The position numbers were made by a program, and so were the translations under genes. The notes below the pieces were generated by a model. The model was not told the origin of the DNA. It saw only the letters and a list, made by a program, of their open reading frames with translations, and searched no databases. From assembly GCF_028476545.1 (NCBI RefSeq), contig NW_026732713.1:17501-81500 (forward strand): 64,000 nt of DNA, written 5' to 3'. Positions within the stretch are counted from its first letter, which is position 1; each line of letters starts with the position of its first letter. Origin of the DNA: Physella acuta (taxonomy: Eukaryota; Mollusca; Gastropoda; Physidae). This document shows, in pieces, positions 1-10,440 of this stretch.

Positions 1-1095
1 AGAGCAGGATGTTTTTCCTGTTTCCTAACAGAGCAGGATGTTTTTCCTGTTTCCTAACAGAGCAGGATGTTTTTCCTAACAGAGCAGGATGTTTTTCCTA
101 ACAGAGCAGGATGTTTTTCCTAACAGAGCAGGATGTTTTTCCTAACAGAGCAGGATGTTTTTTCCTGTTTCCAAACAGAGCAGGATGTTTTTCCTGTTTC
201 CTAACAGAGCAGGATGTTTTTCCTGTTTCCTAACAGAGCAGGATGTTTTTCCTGTTTCCCAACAGAGCAGGATGTTTTTTCTGTTTCCTAACAGAGCAGG
301 ATGTTTTTCCTGTTTCCTAACAGAGCAGGATGTTTTTCCTGTTTCCCAACAGAGCAGGATGTTTTTCCTGTTTCCTAACAGAGCAGGATGTTTTTCCTAA
401 CAGAGCAGGATGTTTTTCCTGTTTCCTAACAGAGCAGGATGTTTTTCCTGTTTCCTAACAGAGCAGGATGTTTTTCCTAACAGAGCAGGATGTTTTTCCT
501 AACAGAGCAGGATGTTTTTCCTAACAGAGCAGGATGTTTTTCCTAACAGAGCAGGATGTTTTTTCCTGTTTCCAAACAGAGCAGGATGTTTTTCCTGTTT
601 CCTAACAGAGCAGGATGTTTTTCCTGTTTCCTAACAGAGCAGGATGTTTTTCCTGTTTCCCAACAGAGCAGGATGTTTTTCCTGTTTCCTAACAGAGCAG
701 GATGTTTTTCCTGTTTTCATACAGAGCAGGATGTTTTTCCTGTTTCCTAACAATGCAGGATGTTTTTCCTAACAGAGCAGGATGTTTTTCCTGTTTCCTA
801 ACAGAGCAGGATGTTTTTCCTAACAGAGCAGGATGTTTTTCCTGTTTCCTAACAGAGCAGGATGTTTTTCCTGTTTCCTAACAGAACAGGATGTTTTTCC
901 TAACAGAGCAGGATGTTTTTCCTAACAGAACAGGATGTTTTTCCTAACAGAGCAGGATGTTTTTTCCTGTTTCCAAACAGAGCAGGATGTTTTTCCTGTT
1001 TCCTAACAGAGCAGGATGTTTTTCCTGTTTCCTAACAGAGCAGGATTTTTTTCCTTTTTCCTAACAGAGCAGGGTGTTTTTCCTGTTTTCTTAAA
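1..1095. repeat. Minisatellite, 29/22-bp units, with about 401-bp higher-order period
   Basis: The unit opens AACAGAGCAGGATG, then a T run, then CCTGTTTCCT (29 bp). A short form lacking the last 7 bases is 22 bp. A variant with an extra T and an AAACAG junction recurs near 157, 558 and 957, so long and short units form a higher-order block of about 401 bp seen at least twice in full. Each unit ends in a pyrimidine run followed by CTAACAG, which looks like a 3' splice acceptor. The array is cut by the window edge and decays after 1060. Open frames within it are by-products of the repeat. Confidence 0.95.
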
Positions 1096-2350
1096 CAGCA
1101 GTATGTTTTTCCCAGTCTCTTTTCCCAACAGCACCTAACAGGATGTTATTAAGTACAAACACATTACCCTAGCAACCTTGAAGGTAATATTTGTACGTCT
1201 AGACTCTTCTGTAACGAACTGACCCAGCGGAGAACATTGAACTCCCCCTATCCCCCGCCCCCCCCCCCCCACCTCCCCCTCAACCACTCACAGACAAAGC
1301 GTCAAGATCTTAAAGTGTAAGAACCGGAAATTAGCTGAGCTAGGTTTAATATTAATTCGGATTTTTATTTTTAACGCCATTTTTTGTTTACAGACGGCTT
1401 AATCTAATTTAAATTTAAAAAAAACAACACATTTAACCTAATAGGTTAAATTAAAAACAGTGTTTACCGTGAGATAGTTTTAAACTGCTTGGAAATAAAG
1501 TATGTAATACTTTTACTTGAAATAAAGAAATTTTTAAATGTGACGAAAAGGAAGAAAAAAAGTAAAATAATTAAACGTAATTGGTGCAAAAAAAAAAATG
1601 GAAAAAGAAGACATTTTGAAAAATAAACAAGTAATTTTTTTTCTAAAATTTAAGCAATCTTAAAACTTTGAAGTTCGGTGAAAAAAAAAAGTTTATTATG
1701 CTATTTGAAATATTTTGTTACCAAAAGGAAAAAAATAAATAAATCAAGCTTAAAAATGAGTAATAATAAAACTACGATTTTAGAGTGACATAAGTACAAT
1801 AAAATTTCTACCGCTGAAAGTCAAGTCTTATGAAACAATGCTTTGAAGTAGAGGAAAACAAAAATTCCTAACGATGGCCATTTTTTTTTTAATGCTAACA
1901 ATGCAAACACAGACACAAAAAATAGAACTCTTGGAAACCGTATGTTTAATGTTGTACTTGGCATTGTTAGATGTCTGCGGCTAAACACGAAGGAAAAAAA
2001 AAATCTGACAAGACATGTCGGCCAAATCCAAATATGTCGGTCGCGATTTGGCTTCTTTAAGGCCGTTAAGGCCGCCGTGACTTGTTAGACCGTTGACCTA
2101 AATGTCTTCTGACTCACGATACCCATTACGTTTTATTATCCCGGCCGACGCGTCGATGCTGAAATAAGAATATAAAGTATAACGACCATGAATGTATTTA
2201 ATAATAATGACATCTCATCAAGACTGCTGTTACTAGCGATTGTTCGGTAAGTACATACATAAACATGGCAATTTGACGTTGACTTTGTACACATTATGGA
2301 GGCCAGATAAATGAAAAATAAATATAAAATGTCTACGGTGTAAAACCATT
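1096..2350. other. Intergenic, no gene seen
   Basis: AT-rich sequence with A and T homopolymers and a C run near 1257-1271. No open frame with protein-like composition was seen on either strand. Confidence 0.6.
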
Positions 2351-2500
2351 GTAGGATGGCATGGCCTAGCGGTAGAGAGCTAGACTGCTAACCCCACAGT
2401 CCCGGGTTCGAATCTTTCGAATGTCCCCAAGTCCAACCTAATTCACGTTATGTATCTTGGGCACGAACGGGAAAGATGATGATGGTATTATTATCTAGAT
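2351..2500 (+). mobile_element. tRNA-derived SINE, family S1
   Basis: The head has a pol III A box (TGGCCTAGCGG) and B box (GGTTCGAATC), then the S1 tail motif TCTTGGGCACGAACGGGAAA followed by a GATGATG run. The middle of the family body is missing compared with fuller copies (for example 46,735-46,955). It is not a working tRNA because nothing pairs with the acceptor stem. Confidence 0.8.
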
Positions 2501-2631
2501 AGTATCTCAAGGCATTATAAAAAAAAAAAATCACATAATAAATTGAAAACAATAAATTGGTTTTTTCCTTCAAGGCCCAAGTCACATGGGGCCGCAACAG
2601 AAAGCTCTTTCCACTTTTGCTTGCAGTAACT

Positions 2632-2705
<74 letters not shown>

Positions 2706-2725
2706 ATATATATATGTATATATAT
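2632..2725. repeat. (TA)n microsatellite with central T run
   Basis: Pure TA dinucleotides interrupted by a 15-base T run near 2691-2705. Confidence 0.95.
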
Positions 2726-3613
2726 CCCATAACCGTCAGTAATTACAAATGAGCTGCCATATATTTCAATGAAGTGTTTTAAAAATTATACGGTTTTATT
2801 TTCTCCGCCTAATCATAAATTCAGTTCATCGTTATTGAATCTAAGGTGAAACGGCTGAGTCAGCACTTTTTTTTTTGTATGTTCCTGTAACTTATATGGC
2901 TATTTAACCCCATAAAATTTGATATTACATCTATCGCGAAAAAAATGTTTGTTATGTTTGCATAACTTTATTTAAAAAAAAATAGAATTTTAGGTTAAAG
3001 AGAAATTAACTTTTACCTGAATAAAAATAAAATAAAATAACAAATAAAACAAACAATTTAAATGCACTCGCCGCAACCTTTTGAAATCAACTGTACAAAC
3101 TAGATTTAGTACTGCTTATCATAATGTAAAAAGCAACACTAAAAGAGCATTTGTGGGCGTATGGGTGAGGGAAATAGAGGGGGGTGAGTTTATCCTTTAA
3201 AGAAAATACATTATATGTAAAACGTTAAAGTCCCTAGGTGGAATTCAAGATGGAATTTCCAATTTTGGACAAGGACGTGGATGGGAAAATTTGGTGTGGG
3301 GAGTGTGAGGGTGGGGGGGGGGGGGGGAGGTTAAAAGGTGATGAGGTCGGCAAATAAACCCATTACACAAGGGGCATTAGGGACTGGATACGGCAGTTGC
3401 TGTACTCTGTAGAGTCGCTGTAACTGACAGAGAGCGGGAGGAGAGGATGATAGACGTACAACAGTGGGAAAACCCAGGACATTTTATTTTTTAAGTCTGA
3501 ACTTACTGCGACTGGTTGAAGAATTGAACCGGGACACGGGATTAAAAAAACCCAACAAACTAAAGTTTTAAAAGAATTGTAGAAAGTAGCGTTTATAAGG
3601 TAAAGGTAATCTA
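2726..3613. other. Intergenic, no gene seen
   Basis: AT-rich, with a G run near 3313-3327. Nothing recognisable. Confidence 0.6.
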
Positions 3614-4632
3614 AGGTGGGGTAGTTGGTAGCACTCTAGGGTGGAGTAGGGTAGCAATCTTAGAGTGGGGTGGTAGGTAGCAACCCAATGTGGGTGGTAG
3701 GTAGCAATCCTAGGGTGGGGTGGTAGTTAGCAACCCTAGGGTGGGGTAGTGGGTAGCAACCCTAGGGTGGTGTGGTGGGTAGCAAACCTAGGGTGGGTAG
3801 TGGGTAGCAAACCTAGGGTGGGTAGTGGGTAGCAACCCTAGGGTGGTGTGGTGGGTAGCAAACCTAGGGTGGGTGGTAGGTAGCAACCCTAGGGTGGGTG
3901 GTGGGTAGCAACCCTAGGGTGGTGTGGTGGGTAGCAAACCTAGGGTGGGTAGTGGGTAGCAACCCTAGGGTGGTGTGGTGGGTAGCAACCCTAGGTTGGG
4001 GTGGTGGGTAGCAAACCTAGGGTGGTGTGGTGGGTAGCAAACCTAGGGTGGGGTAGTGGGTAGCAACCCTAGGGTGGGTGGTAGGTAGCAACCCTAGGGT
4101 GGGTGGTAGGTAGCAAACCTAGGGTGGGTGGTAGGTAGCAACCCTAGGGTGGGTGGTAGGTAGCAACCCTAGGGTGGGTGGTAGGTAGCAACCCTAGGGT
4201 GGTGTGGTGGGTAGCAAACCTAGGGTGGGGTAGTGGGTAGTAACCCTAGGGTGGGGTGGTGGGTAGCAACCCTAGGGTGGTGTGGTAGGTAGTAACCCTA
4301 GGGTGAGGTGGTGGGTAGCAAACCTAGGGTGGGGTAGTGGGTAGCAACCCTAGGGTGGGTGGTAGGTAGCAACCCTAGGGTGGGTGGTAGGTAGCAACCC
4401 TAGGGTGGTGTGGTGGGTAGCAAACCTAGGGTGGGGTGGTAGTTAGCAAACTTAGGGTGGGGTGGTAGGTAGCAACCCTAGGGTTAGGTAGGGGGTAGCA
4501 CTCTAGGGTGGGGTAGGGTAGCAATCTTAGAGTGGGTGGTAGGTAGCAACCCTAGGTTGGGTGGCGAATAACAACACTAGGGTGGGGTGGTGGGTAGCAA
4601 CCCTAGGTTGGCTAGTGTGTAGCGTTGCTAGG
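3614..4632. repeat. G-rich minisatellite, about 21-26 bp units
   Basis: About 40 units built on GGTAGCAACCCTAGGG followed by TGGGTGGTA or TGGGGTGGTGG. Each unit carries the palindrome CCCTAGGG and closely spaced G runs. Variants (AAACCTAGGG, GGTGTGGTGGG) alternate in blocks, which suggests amplification of multi-unit segments. The terminal units at both ends are degenerate. Confidence 0.93.
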
Positions 4633-4710
4633 GAGAGATAACTGGACGCTAGACGCAATATATGCCAATTACATACATTACAATGAGTGTAATGGCACAA
4701 CTAAAAGCAA

Positions 4711-4884
4711 CAGAGCTTCTTCCATGCATCTCTTCGGCAGCCCCCCCCCCCCCCACGAAAAAAATGGAATTTATATAGAAAATATATTATTTTAACAGTG
4801 TCCACCCCCCCCCCCCCCCGAAAATTTAAAGTGCCCCCCCCCCCCCGCTCTCCCCGGATAAAAAAGTCTGGAAGAATCACACTG
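4711..4884. mobile_element. hAT-like MITE, family B
   Basis: The ends are inverted: it starts CAGAGCTTCTTCCATGC and finishes GGAAGAATCACACTG. The flanks AAAAGCAA and AAGAGCAA (7 of 8 identical) are an 8-bp target duplication, as expected of the hAT superfamily. The interior has three C runs around a short AT-rich core. It has no coding capacity. Related copies lie at 24,328 and 59,201. Confidence 0.85.
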
Positions 4885-5216
4885 AAGAGCAAATACGTGT
4901 CTAAATATATTCACTAATCACTATTCACATATATATTCTAAAGACATACAACAACGTACATACGACCTAAAACATACGCCTACGTTGACAGATAAACACA
5001 ATCCCACAAGAATTCAGGACCCACGCAGTAGTATATTTTATTTCTACATTAAAGAATTCACATTAGCATTGTTGCTGGGTTAAATATGGGGGAAAATAGG
5101 TACTTGCGTAACTCCGAATCTAGATATGAAGTTAGATTTTGTTGTGTTACAATATTGTTTTTGTATTTCCCAACCGACTTTTAAGACCGATTTAGTTCGA
5201 TTCATCAGGTTATGTT
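4885..5216. other. Intergenic, no gene seen
   Basis: Unique-looking AT-rich spacer between a MITE and a minisatellite. Confidence 0.5.
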
Positions 5217-5627
5217 CGGTGTTTGATTATGTTTGGGGTTTTGTTGATTATGTTCGGTATTTTGTTGGTCATGTTCGGTATTTTGTTGTTTATGTTCGGT
5301 ATTTTGTTGGTCATGTTCGGTATTTTGTTGGTTATGTTCGGTATTTTGTTGGTTTTGTTCGGTATTTTGTTGGTTTTGTTCGGTATTTTGTTGGTTTTGT
5401 TCGGTATTTTGTTGTTTATGTTCGATAATTTGTTGGTAATGTTCTGTATTTTGTTAGTTATGTTCGGTATTTTGTTGTTTATGTTCGATAATTTGTTGGT
5501 TATGTTCGGTATTTTGTTGGTCATGTTCGGTATTTTGTTGATTATGTTCGGTATTTTGTTGATTATGTACGGTATTTTGTTGATTATGTACGGTATTTTG
5601 TTGGATATTTTCGGTATTTTGTGACGA
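5217..5627. repeat. 21-bp minisatellite, open on both strands
   Basis: About 19 units built on ATGTTCGGTATTTTGTTGG plus a variable dinucleotide. Because 21 is a multiple of three and the unit lacks stops in several frames, frames of 100-133 codons stay open on both strands. The predicted peptides are simple heptapeptide repeats, so this is not taken as a gene. Confidence 0.92.
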
Positions 5628-6250
5628 TTTGTGACCAGTCTTAGGGGTTAAAAAAGTGCGACGAGATACAGAAACGGTAGAAACAATAATTTAAGCCGTG
5701 TTTACGTTTTTAAAATGCGGATTTGTAAACTTTAATAGACATTAAACTTGATGTTGTCCTATCACAGTAAATAGATGAAAAAGAACTCAGTGTTAAAAAA
5801 AAAACATAAGTCCTGAAGTTTTTAGGGACGAGGTTGAAGGTTGAGGTATGACGTCGTTTTTTTTTGGGGTGTGATGGGGAGGATTGGGTCTGACGATGTC
5901 AAAAATTTGTCAAAAAAGTGTGTCGTAATTTATGGATGGCCCATTATCAACCCGATAGTTTATCAAAGAGTGCTACCTTCAGGTTTCCGCCTATGTCAAG
6001 TGCGGCCTTCAGATTTCCGCCTATGTCAGACGTTTCAAAAATTCACGGCCGTGACGTCAGCGCTAATCTCCTGACCTAATTTGTTCCAATCTCCTGTCGT
6101 GTGTTTGTCTTGAGCAGACGACAGAGTAGAAGTTATGAGCTAATCTTTTGCTACCTCAGGGAAATAAAGACCACAGGAAAAAAAACAAATCTCTAAAAGT
6201 TTAAAGTCATGATCCCCTTGATGTCTCCCACGCTCTGGACTTCCATCTTC
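5628..6250. other. Intergenic, no gene seen
   Basis: It holds a short local duplication (TTTCCGCCTATGTCA near 5984 and 6013). No gene or RNA seen. Confidence 0.55.
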
Positions 6251-6254
6251 CATC

Positions 6255-7560
6255 ACAACATCCTCTTAAATACTCACCAATTGCATCCTCTATCACTACA
6301 TTCTCTCACATACTCACTAATTACATCCTCTACCACTACATTCTCTTAAATACTCACCAATTGCATCCTCTATCACTACATTATCTTAAATACTCACCAA
6401 TTGCATCCTCTATCACTACATTCTCTCACATACTCACTAATTACATCCTCTACCACTACATTCTCTTAAATACTCACCAATTGCATCCTCTATCACTACA
6501 TTATCTTAAATACTCACCAATTGCATCCTCTATCACTACATTCTCTCACATACTCACTAATTACATCCTCTACCACTACATTCTCTTAAATACTCACCAA
6601 TTGCATCCTCTATCACTACATTCTCTTAAATACTCACCAATTGCATCCTCTATCACTACTTTCTCTTAAATACTCACCAATTGCATCCTCTATCACTACA
6701 TTCTCTCACATACTCACTAATTACATCCTCTTCCACTACATTCTCTTAAATACTCACCAATTGCATCCTCTATCACTACATTCTCTTAAATACTCACCAA
6801 TTGCATCCTCTATCACTACATTCTCTCACATACTCACTAATTACATCCTCTACCACTACATTCTCTTAAATACTCACCAATTGCATCCTCTATCACTACA
6901 TTCTCTCACATACTCACTAATTACATCCTCTACCACTACATTCTCTTAAATACTCACCAATTGCATCCTCTATCACTACATTCTCTTAAATACTCACCAA
7001 TTGCATCCTCTATCACTACATTCTCTCACATACTCACTAATTACATCCTCTACCACTACATTCTCTTAAATACTCACCAATTGCATCCTCTATCACTACA
7101 TTCTCTTAAATACTCACCAATTGCATCCTCTATCACTACATTCTCTCACATACTCACTAATTACATCCTCTACCACTACATTCTCTTAAATACTCACCAA
7201 TTGCATCCTCTATCACTACATTCTCTCACATACTCTTTAATTACATCCTCTACCACAACATTCTCTTAAATACTCACCAATTGCATCCTCTATCACTACA
7301 TTCTCTTAAATACTCACCAATTGCATCCTCTATCACTACATTCTCTCACATACTCACTAATTACATCCTCTACCACTACATTCTCTTAAATACTCACCAA
7401 TTGCATCCTCTATCACTACATTCTCTCACATACTCACTAATTACATCCTCTACCACTACATTCTCTTAAATACTCACCAATTGCATCCTCTATCACTACA
7501 TTCTCTTAAATACTCACCAATTGCATCTCTATCACTACATTCTCTTAAATACTCACTAAT
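6255..7560. repeat. 40-bp minisatellite with two alternating unit types
   Basis: About 32 units of exactly 40 bp. Type 1 carries TTAAATACTCACCAATTGC and type 2 carries CACATACTCACTAATTAC; both share CATCCTCT..CACTACA. They occur in orders such as 1-1-2 and 1-2, giving higher-order blocks of 80 and 120 bp. Near-identity over 1.3 kb points to recent homogenisation. Repeating open frames are artefacts. Confidence 0.95.
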
Positions 7561-7711
7561 TACATCCTCTTACATCTCTTACATTCTCTCACATGCCCTC
7601 TCATTACATCTCTGCTTACAACAACCAACACAATCCGCTTACATCCTGACTCATTACATACTCCTACATCCTCCAGCACGACATCATCTTACATTCTCCA
7701 TTACTACATCT

Positions 7712-7775
7712 TGTTACATGGAGCGGTCTGGTTGGATGTTAGAGCTCACGACTGCTCGAGTTAGGATCCCGGGTT
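7712..7775 (+). mobile_element. Fragment of tRNA-like SINE head
   Basis: GAGCGGTCTGGTTGGATGTT resembles an A-box region and is followed about 30 bases later by CCCGGGTTCGAG, a B box. No body follows. Confidence 0.45.
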
Positions 7776-8072
7776 CGAGTTTTTAACACGTTTTTATTAA
7801 CTCAGCTTCGCGTGTGTTTGTTTGTTGTTAAAATTGACATCGAAAATTAGCCCACTTCTGATTGCTCTATAGATCTGAAATTTGGCATGCAGGCTACTTT
7901 CGCCTAACAATTTCAGATGCAATCATAAAAACTAGCAATTACAGACCGTAATTAGCTTAATTTAATTACGCCCAAAGGACCATAAAATTGAGGACATGAT
8001 TTCTAAAGATACCGACAAGACTGGAGGCTTATTGACACAGTTACTTCGGCCCCAATCGATGTGAGCGCGCTG
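7776..8072. other. Intergenic, possible old interspersed repeat
   Basis: AT-rich. No gene recognised. Confidence 0.4.
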
Positions 8073-8140
8073 GCCGTGATCGTATAGTGGTTAGTACTTC
8101 GCGTTGTGGCCGCGACAACCCAGGTCGCTCAAGATTTTTA
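8073..8140 (+). pseudogene. tRNA-His-like sequence (GTG anticodon), decayed T arm
   Basis: GCCGTGATCGTATAGTGGTT followed by AGTACTTCGCG matches the acceptor and D-arm half of animal tRNA-His. The anticodon arm is intact: TCGCG and CGCGA pair around TTGTGGC, giving anticodon GTG. After ACCCAGGT the T arm and 3' acceptor strand are lost (TCGCTCAAGATT), so the acceptor stem cannot form. It is either a tRNA pseudogene or the head of a tRNA-His-derived retroposon. Confidence 0.7.
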
Positions 8141-8272
8141 GTCCGTGTATTTATAAACACTTAGTCAAGTCATACTTAATCAAGTCATTGGATAAAGTAG
8201 AAAATAAACTATATAAAAAACTTTTTTTAAAAACCACGTTTTTCATGTGTAGCAACGGACTAAAAAGGAGAA

Positions 8273-8516
8273 AATAAAATACTTAAAAAAAAAACTTTTT
8301 AAAAAACCACGTTTTTCTTGTGGACTAAAAAGTAGAAAATAACTATTTACATACATTTGATGACAAAAAACGTGGGTCGGGCAGATGGGTCGGGAAATTT
8401 GATGGTGAACGTACCCACGTTTTTTGTCATCAAATGTATGTAAATAGTTATTTTCTACTTTTTAGTCCACAAGAAAAACGTGTTTTTTTAAAAAGTTTTT
8501 TTTAAAAGTATTTTAT
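8273..8516. repeat. Long near-perfect inverted repeat (hairpin)
   Basis: The arms of about 105 bp (8273-8377 and 8413-8516) are reverse complements with only a few differences, all in the A/T runs. They are separated by a 35-base loop containing GGGCAGATGGGTCGGG. A partial direct copy of the outer arm lies just upstream (8217-8281). A 5'-truncated SINE starts right at the right-hand end. Confidence 0.9.
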
Positions 8517-8520
8517 TAGG

Positions 8521-8675
8521 ACTCTGGTGGGTACCTAACTCACGTTTAGTAAACACAGGTGGATATACCTAGTCTGATCAAACTTTCCCCTTGTATGCTG
8601 AGGTCATTCGAATAGATGAACTCTGACCCCATGTGTCTTGGGCGCGATCAGGAGAAGGTAATGATGATGACGTCA
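8521..8675 (+). mobile_element. SINE S1, 5' truncated
   Basis: Body motifs GGTACCTAACTCACG, a TGAGGTCATTCGAATAGATG stretch, and the tail TGTGTCTTGGGCGCGATCAG then GATGATGACG. The head is missing. Confidence 0.75.
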
Positions 8676-8796
8676 TCTTTCATCTTACACTACCACATCC
8701 TTTTACAGCTTATATTACTAGATCCTCTTACATTACTAACCCTCACAAAAAGATAAACTTCACATTCTCTGTGTTAAAGTAAAGACTCCTCTTAAG

Positions 8797-9012
8797 ACCT
8801 AGCGATCCATCGGGCAGATAAAGTAGAGTTCATATGTTTCTTGACCTTGAGATATGAAGGGATAGTGTGGCCAGCACTATGCCCAGCCGTCTTTACTTTC
8901 CCCAAACGTAAGTCAGGTATTCATTAGAGCTGCGTTGACTCAGGGGCGTCCTACATTGAGTGATCCGAACTCAAGACCTTTGGGCTAGCAGCCAAACGCT
9001 CTACCATACCAC
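8797..9012 (-). mobile_element. SINE S1, near full length
   Basis: Read on the - strand: a tRNA-like head with a CTCAAGACCTTTGGGCTAGC equivalent on the + strand, the body (CCCAGCCGTCTTTACTTTCC on +), and the 3' part (AAGTAGAGTTCATATG on +). Confidence 0.8.
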
Positions 9013-9692
9013 CATACCCTTCCCATTCTCCATATACGAACCCCTCTCTTACACGCCCCCGCCTCTTTCATTCTTTCCACCCTCAATCTCCTCTTATTCC
9101 TCCACGCCTCCCCACACCCTCCCACGCTATAATCCCAGAGGGGATCATCGACATCTAATCCCTCCAACACCCACAATCTTTTAATCCCCTTAAGATGAGC
9201 GTCTTAATAAACCTACGACAACAGACACCGGGTATAAGCTAACACCTCCTAAGATAGATCGATGCTTCTGGATTTAAATATCTCATGCAAACTGGTTGTC
9301 TGTTGATTCAAGAAACATTGCCGACCCACGCAGTCAGTTTGAAGGCAGAAATTCAATTTATATTTAAGCTAATAAAAATATAAAAGCCGGAACTGAAAAA
9401 AAAAAAGAAAAAAAATCCGGTTAAGCATTTTGTTCGTAGTTTTTTTTACAAAGTTTTTTTTGTTTTACTCCAGACTTAACTGTGAAAAGTGCAAACCATC
9501 CGCCTTGCGTTTTAAAATTTATTTTACATTATCTCCTGATGGAATCTATACTCTAGTAAATTGAAAAAAAAAAAGACATTTTCCTCAGCATCTATTTCGC
9601 ATTTGGCACGCAGCAAATTGTTACCACTAGCTAGATCATCGATAATCCTAAAAAAGCTCATATATTTATATATCTATAATCTCTCTGTCTAA
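9013..9692. other. Intergenic, no gene seen
   Basis: A pyrimidine-rich block (9020-9140) gives way to AT-rich spacer. No convincing coding sequence. Confidence 0.55.
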
Positions 9693-9798
<106 letters not shown>

Positions 9799-9871
9799 GG
9801 CATTTAAACTCCCACACTTGGTTTTAGAATACGTGGGAAAATGCGTCATTGGCGTCTATTAAAACATAGAA

Positions 9872-10440
9872 CATCTTTTTACTTTCTCGTATATACGAAG
9901 TATAGAGAAAGTATTGTAATCGTGCACAAAAATCACTTGAAATGTTAACAATTTTCACCGTATTACACCTCAGTCCTTCATCACATCCGAAGTATAGAGG
10001 ACTTATTTTAATCGGGCAAAAATTATCAATCCAGATGTATCAAAATTAAGAGGTTTTGTGCGTAATCCAGTCTGAAAAACTGGGCTTTGCAACTCTGTCC
10101 GTATGTCTGTGTGTGTGTGTGTCTGTGTGTCTGTCCGTGTGTAAACACGATTACTTGAGTACCGTTACAGCTAGGTTGATGAAATTTCATATATAAGTAG
10201 TTTATCAAAATCGTAGATCCGTATCAACTTTTGAGCGATTTCCGAGAACCGGAAGTGGTACTTTTTCTACTTTGAATTTTTAAAAAGCCTATAACTTGAG
10301 TATTATTTCACATAGATAAATGAAATTTCACACATAAGTTAAAGATCTAATTCTCTACCTTCTGTTAAATTTTGAGTAATTTCCATTGACCGGAAGTAGT
10401 AATTTACGCTACTTCCGATTTCTCAAAAAACTAATGTAAA
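9872..10440. repeat. Unclassified interspersed repeat with internal duplications
   Basis: Two imperfect direct-repeat pairs are visible. CGAAGTATAGAGAAAGTATT and CGAAGTATAGAGGACTTATT start related stretches at about 9896 and 9989. A stretch of about 110 bp with ACTTGAGTA..GATGAAATTTCA..CCGGAAGT occurs at about 10,150 and again at about 10,295. The left end holds a near-palindrome (TCTCGTATATACGAAGTATA). This composite layout suggests a mobile element remnant, family not identified. Confidence 0.5.

Noticed and set aside
2351-2500. Possible functional tRNA
   Set aside because: It has A and B boxes but no acceptor stem and a shared SINE tail; the same holds for the other S1 and S2 heads.
5126-5624. 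Open frames of 100-133 codons on both strands
   Set aside because: They arise from a stop-free 21-bp repeat; the peptides are heptad copies with no other content.
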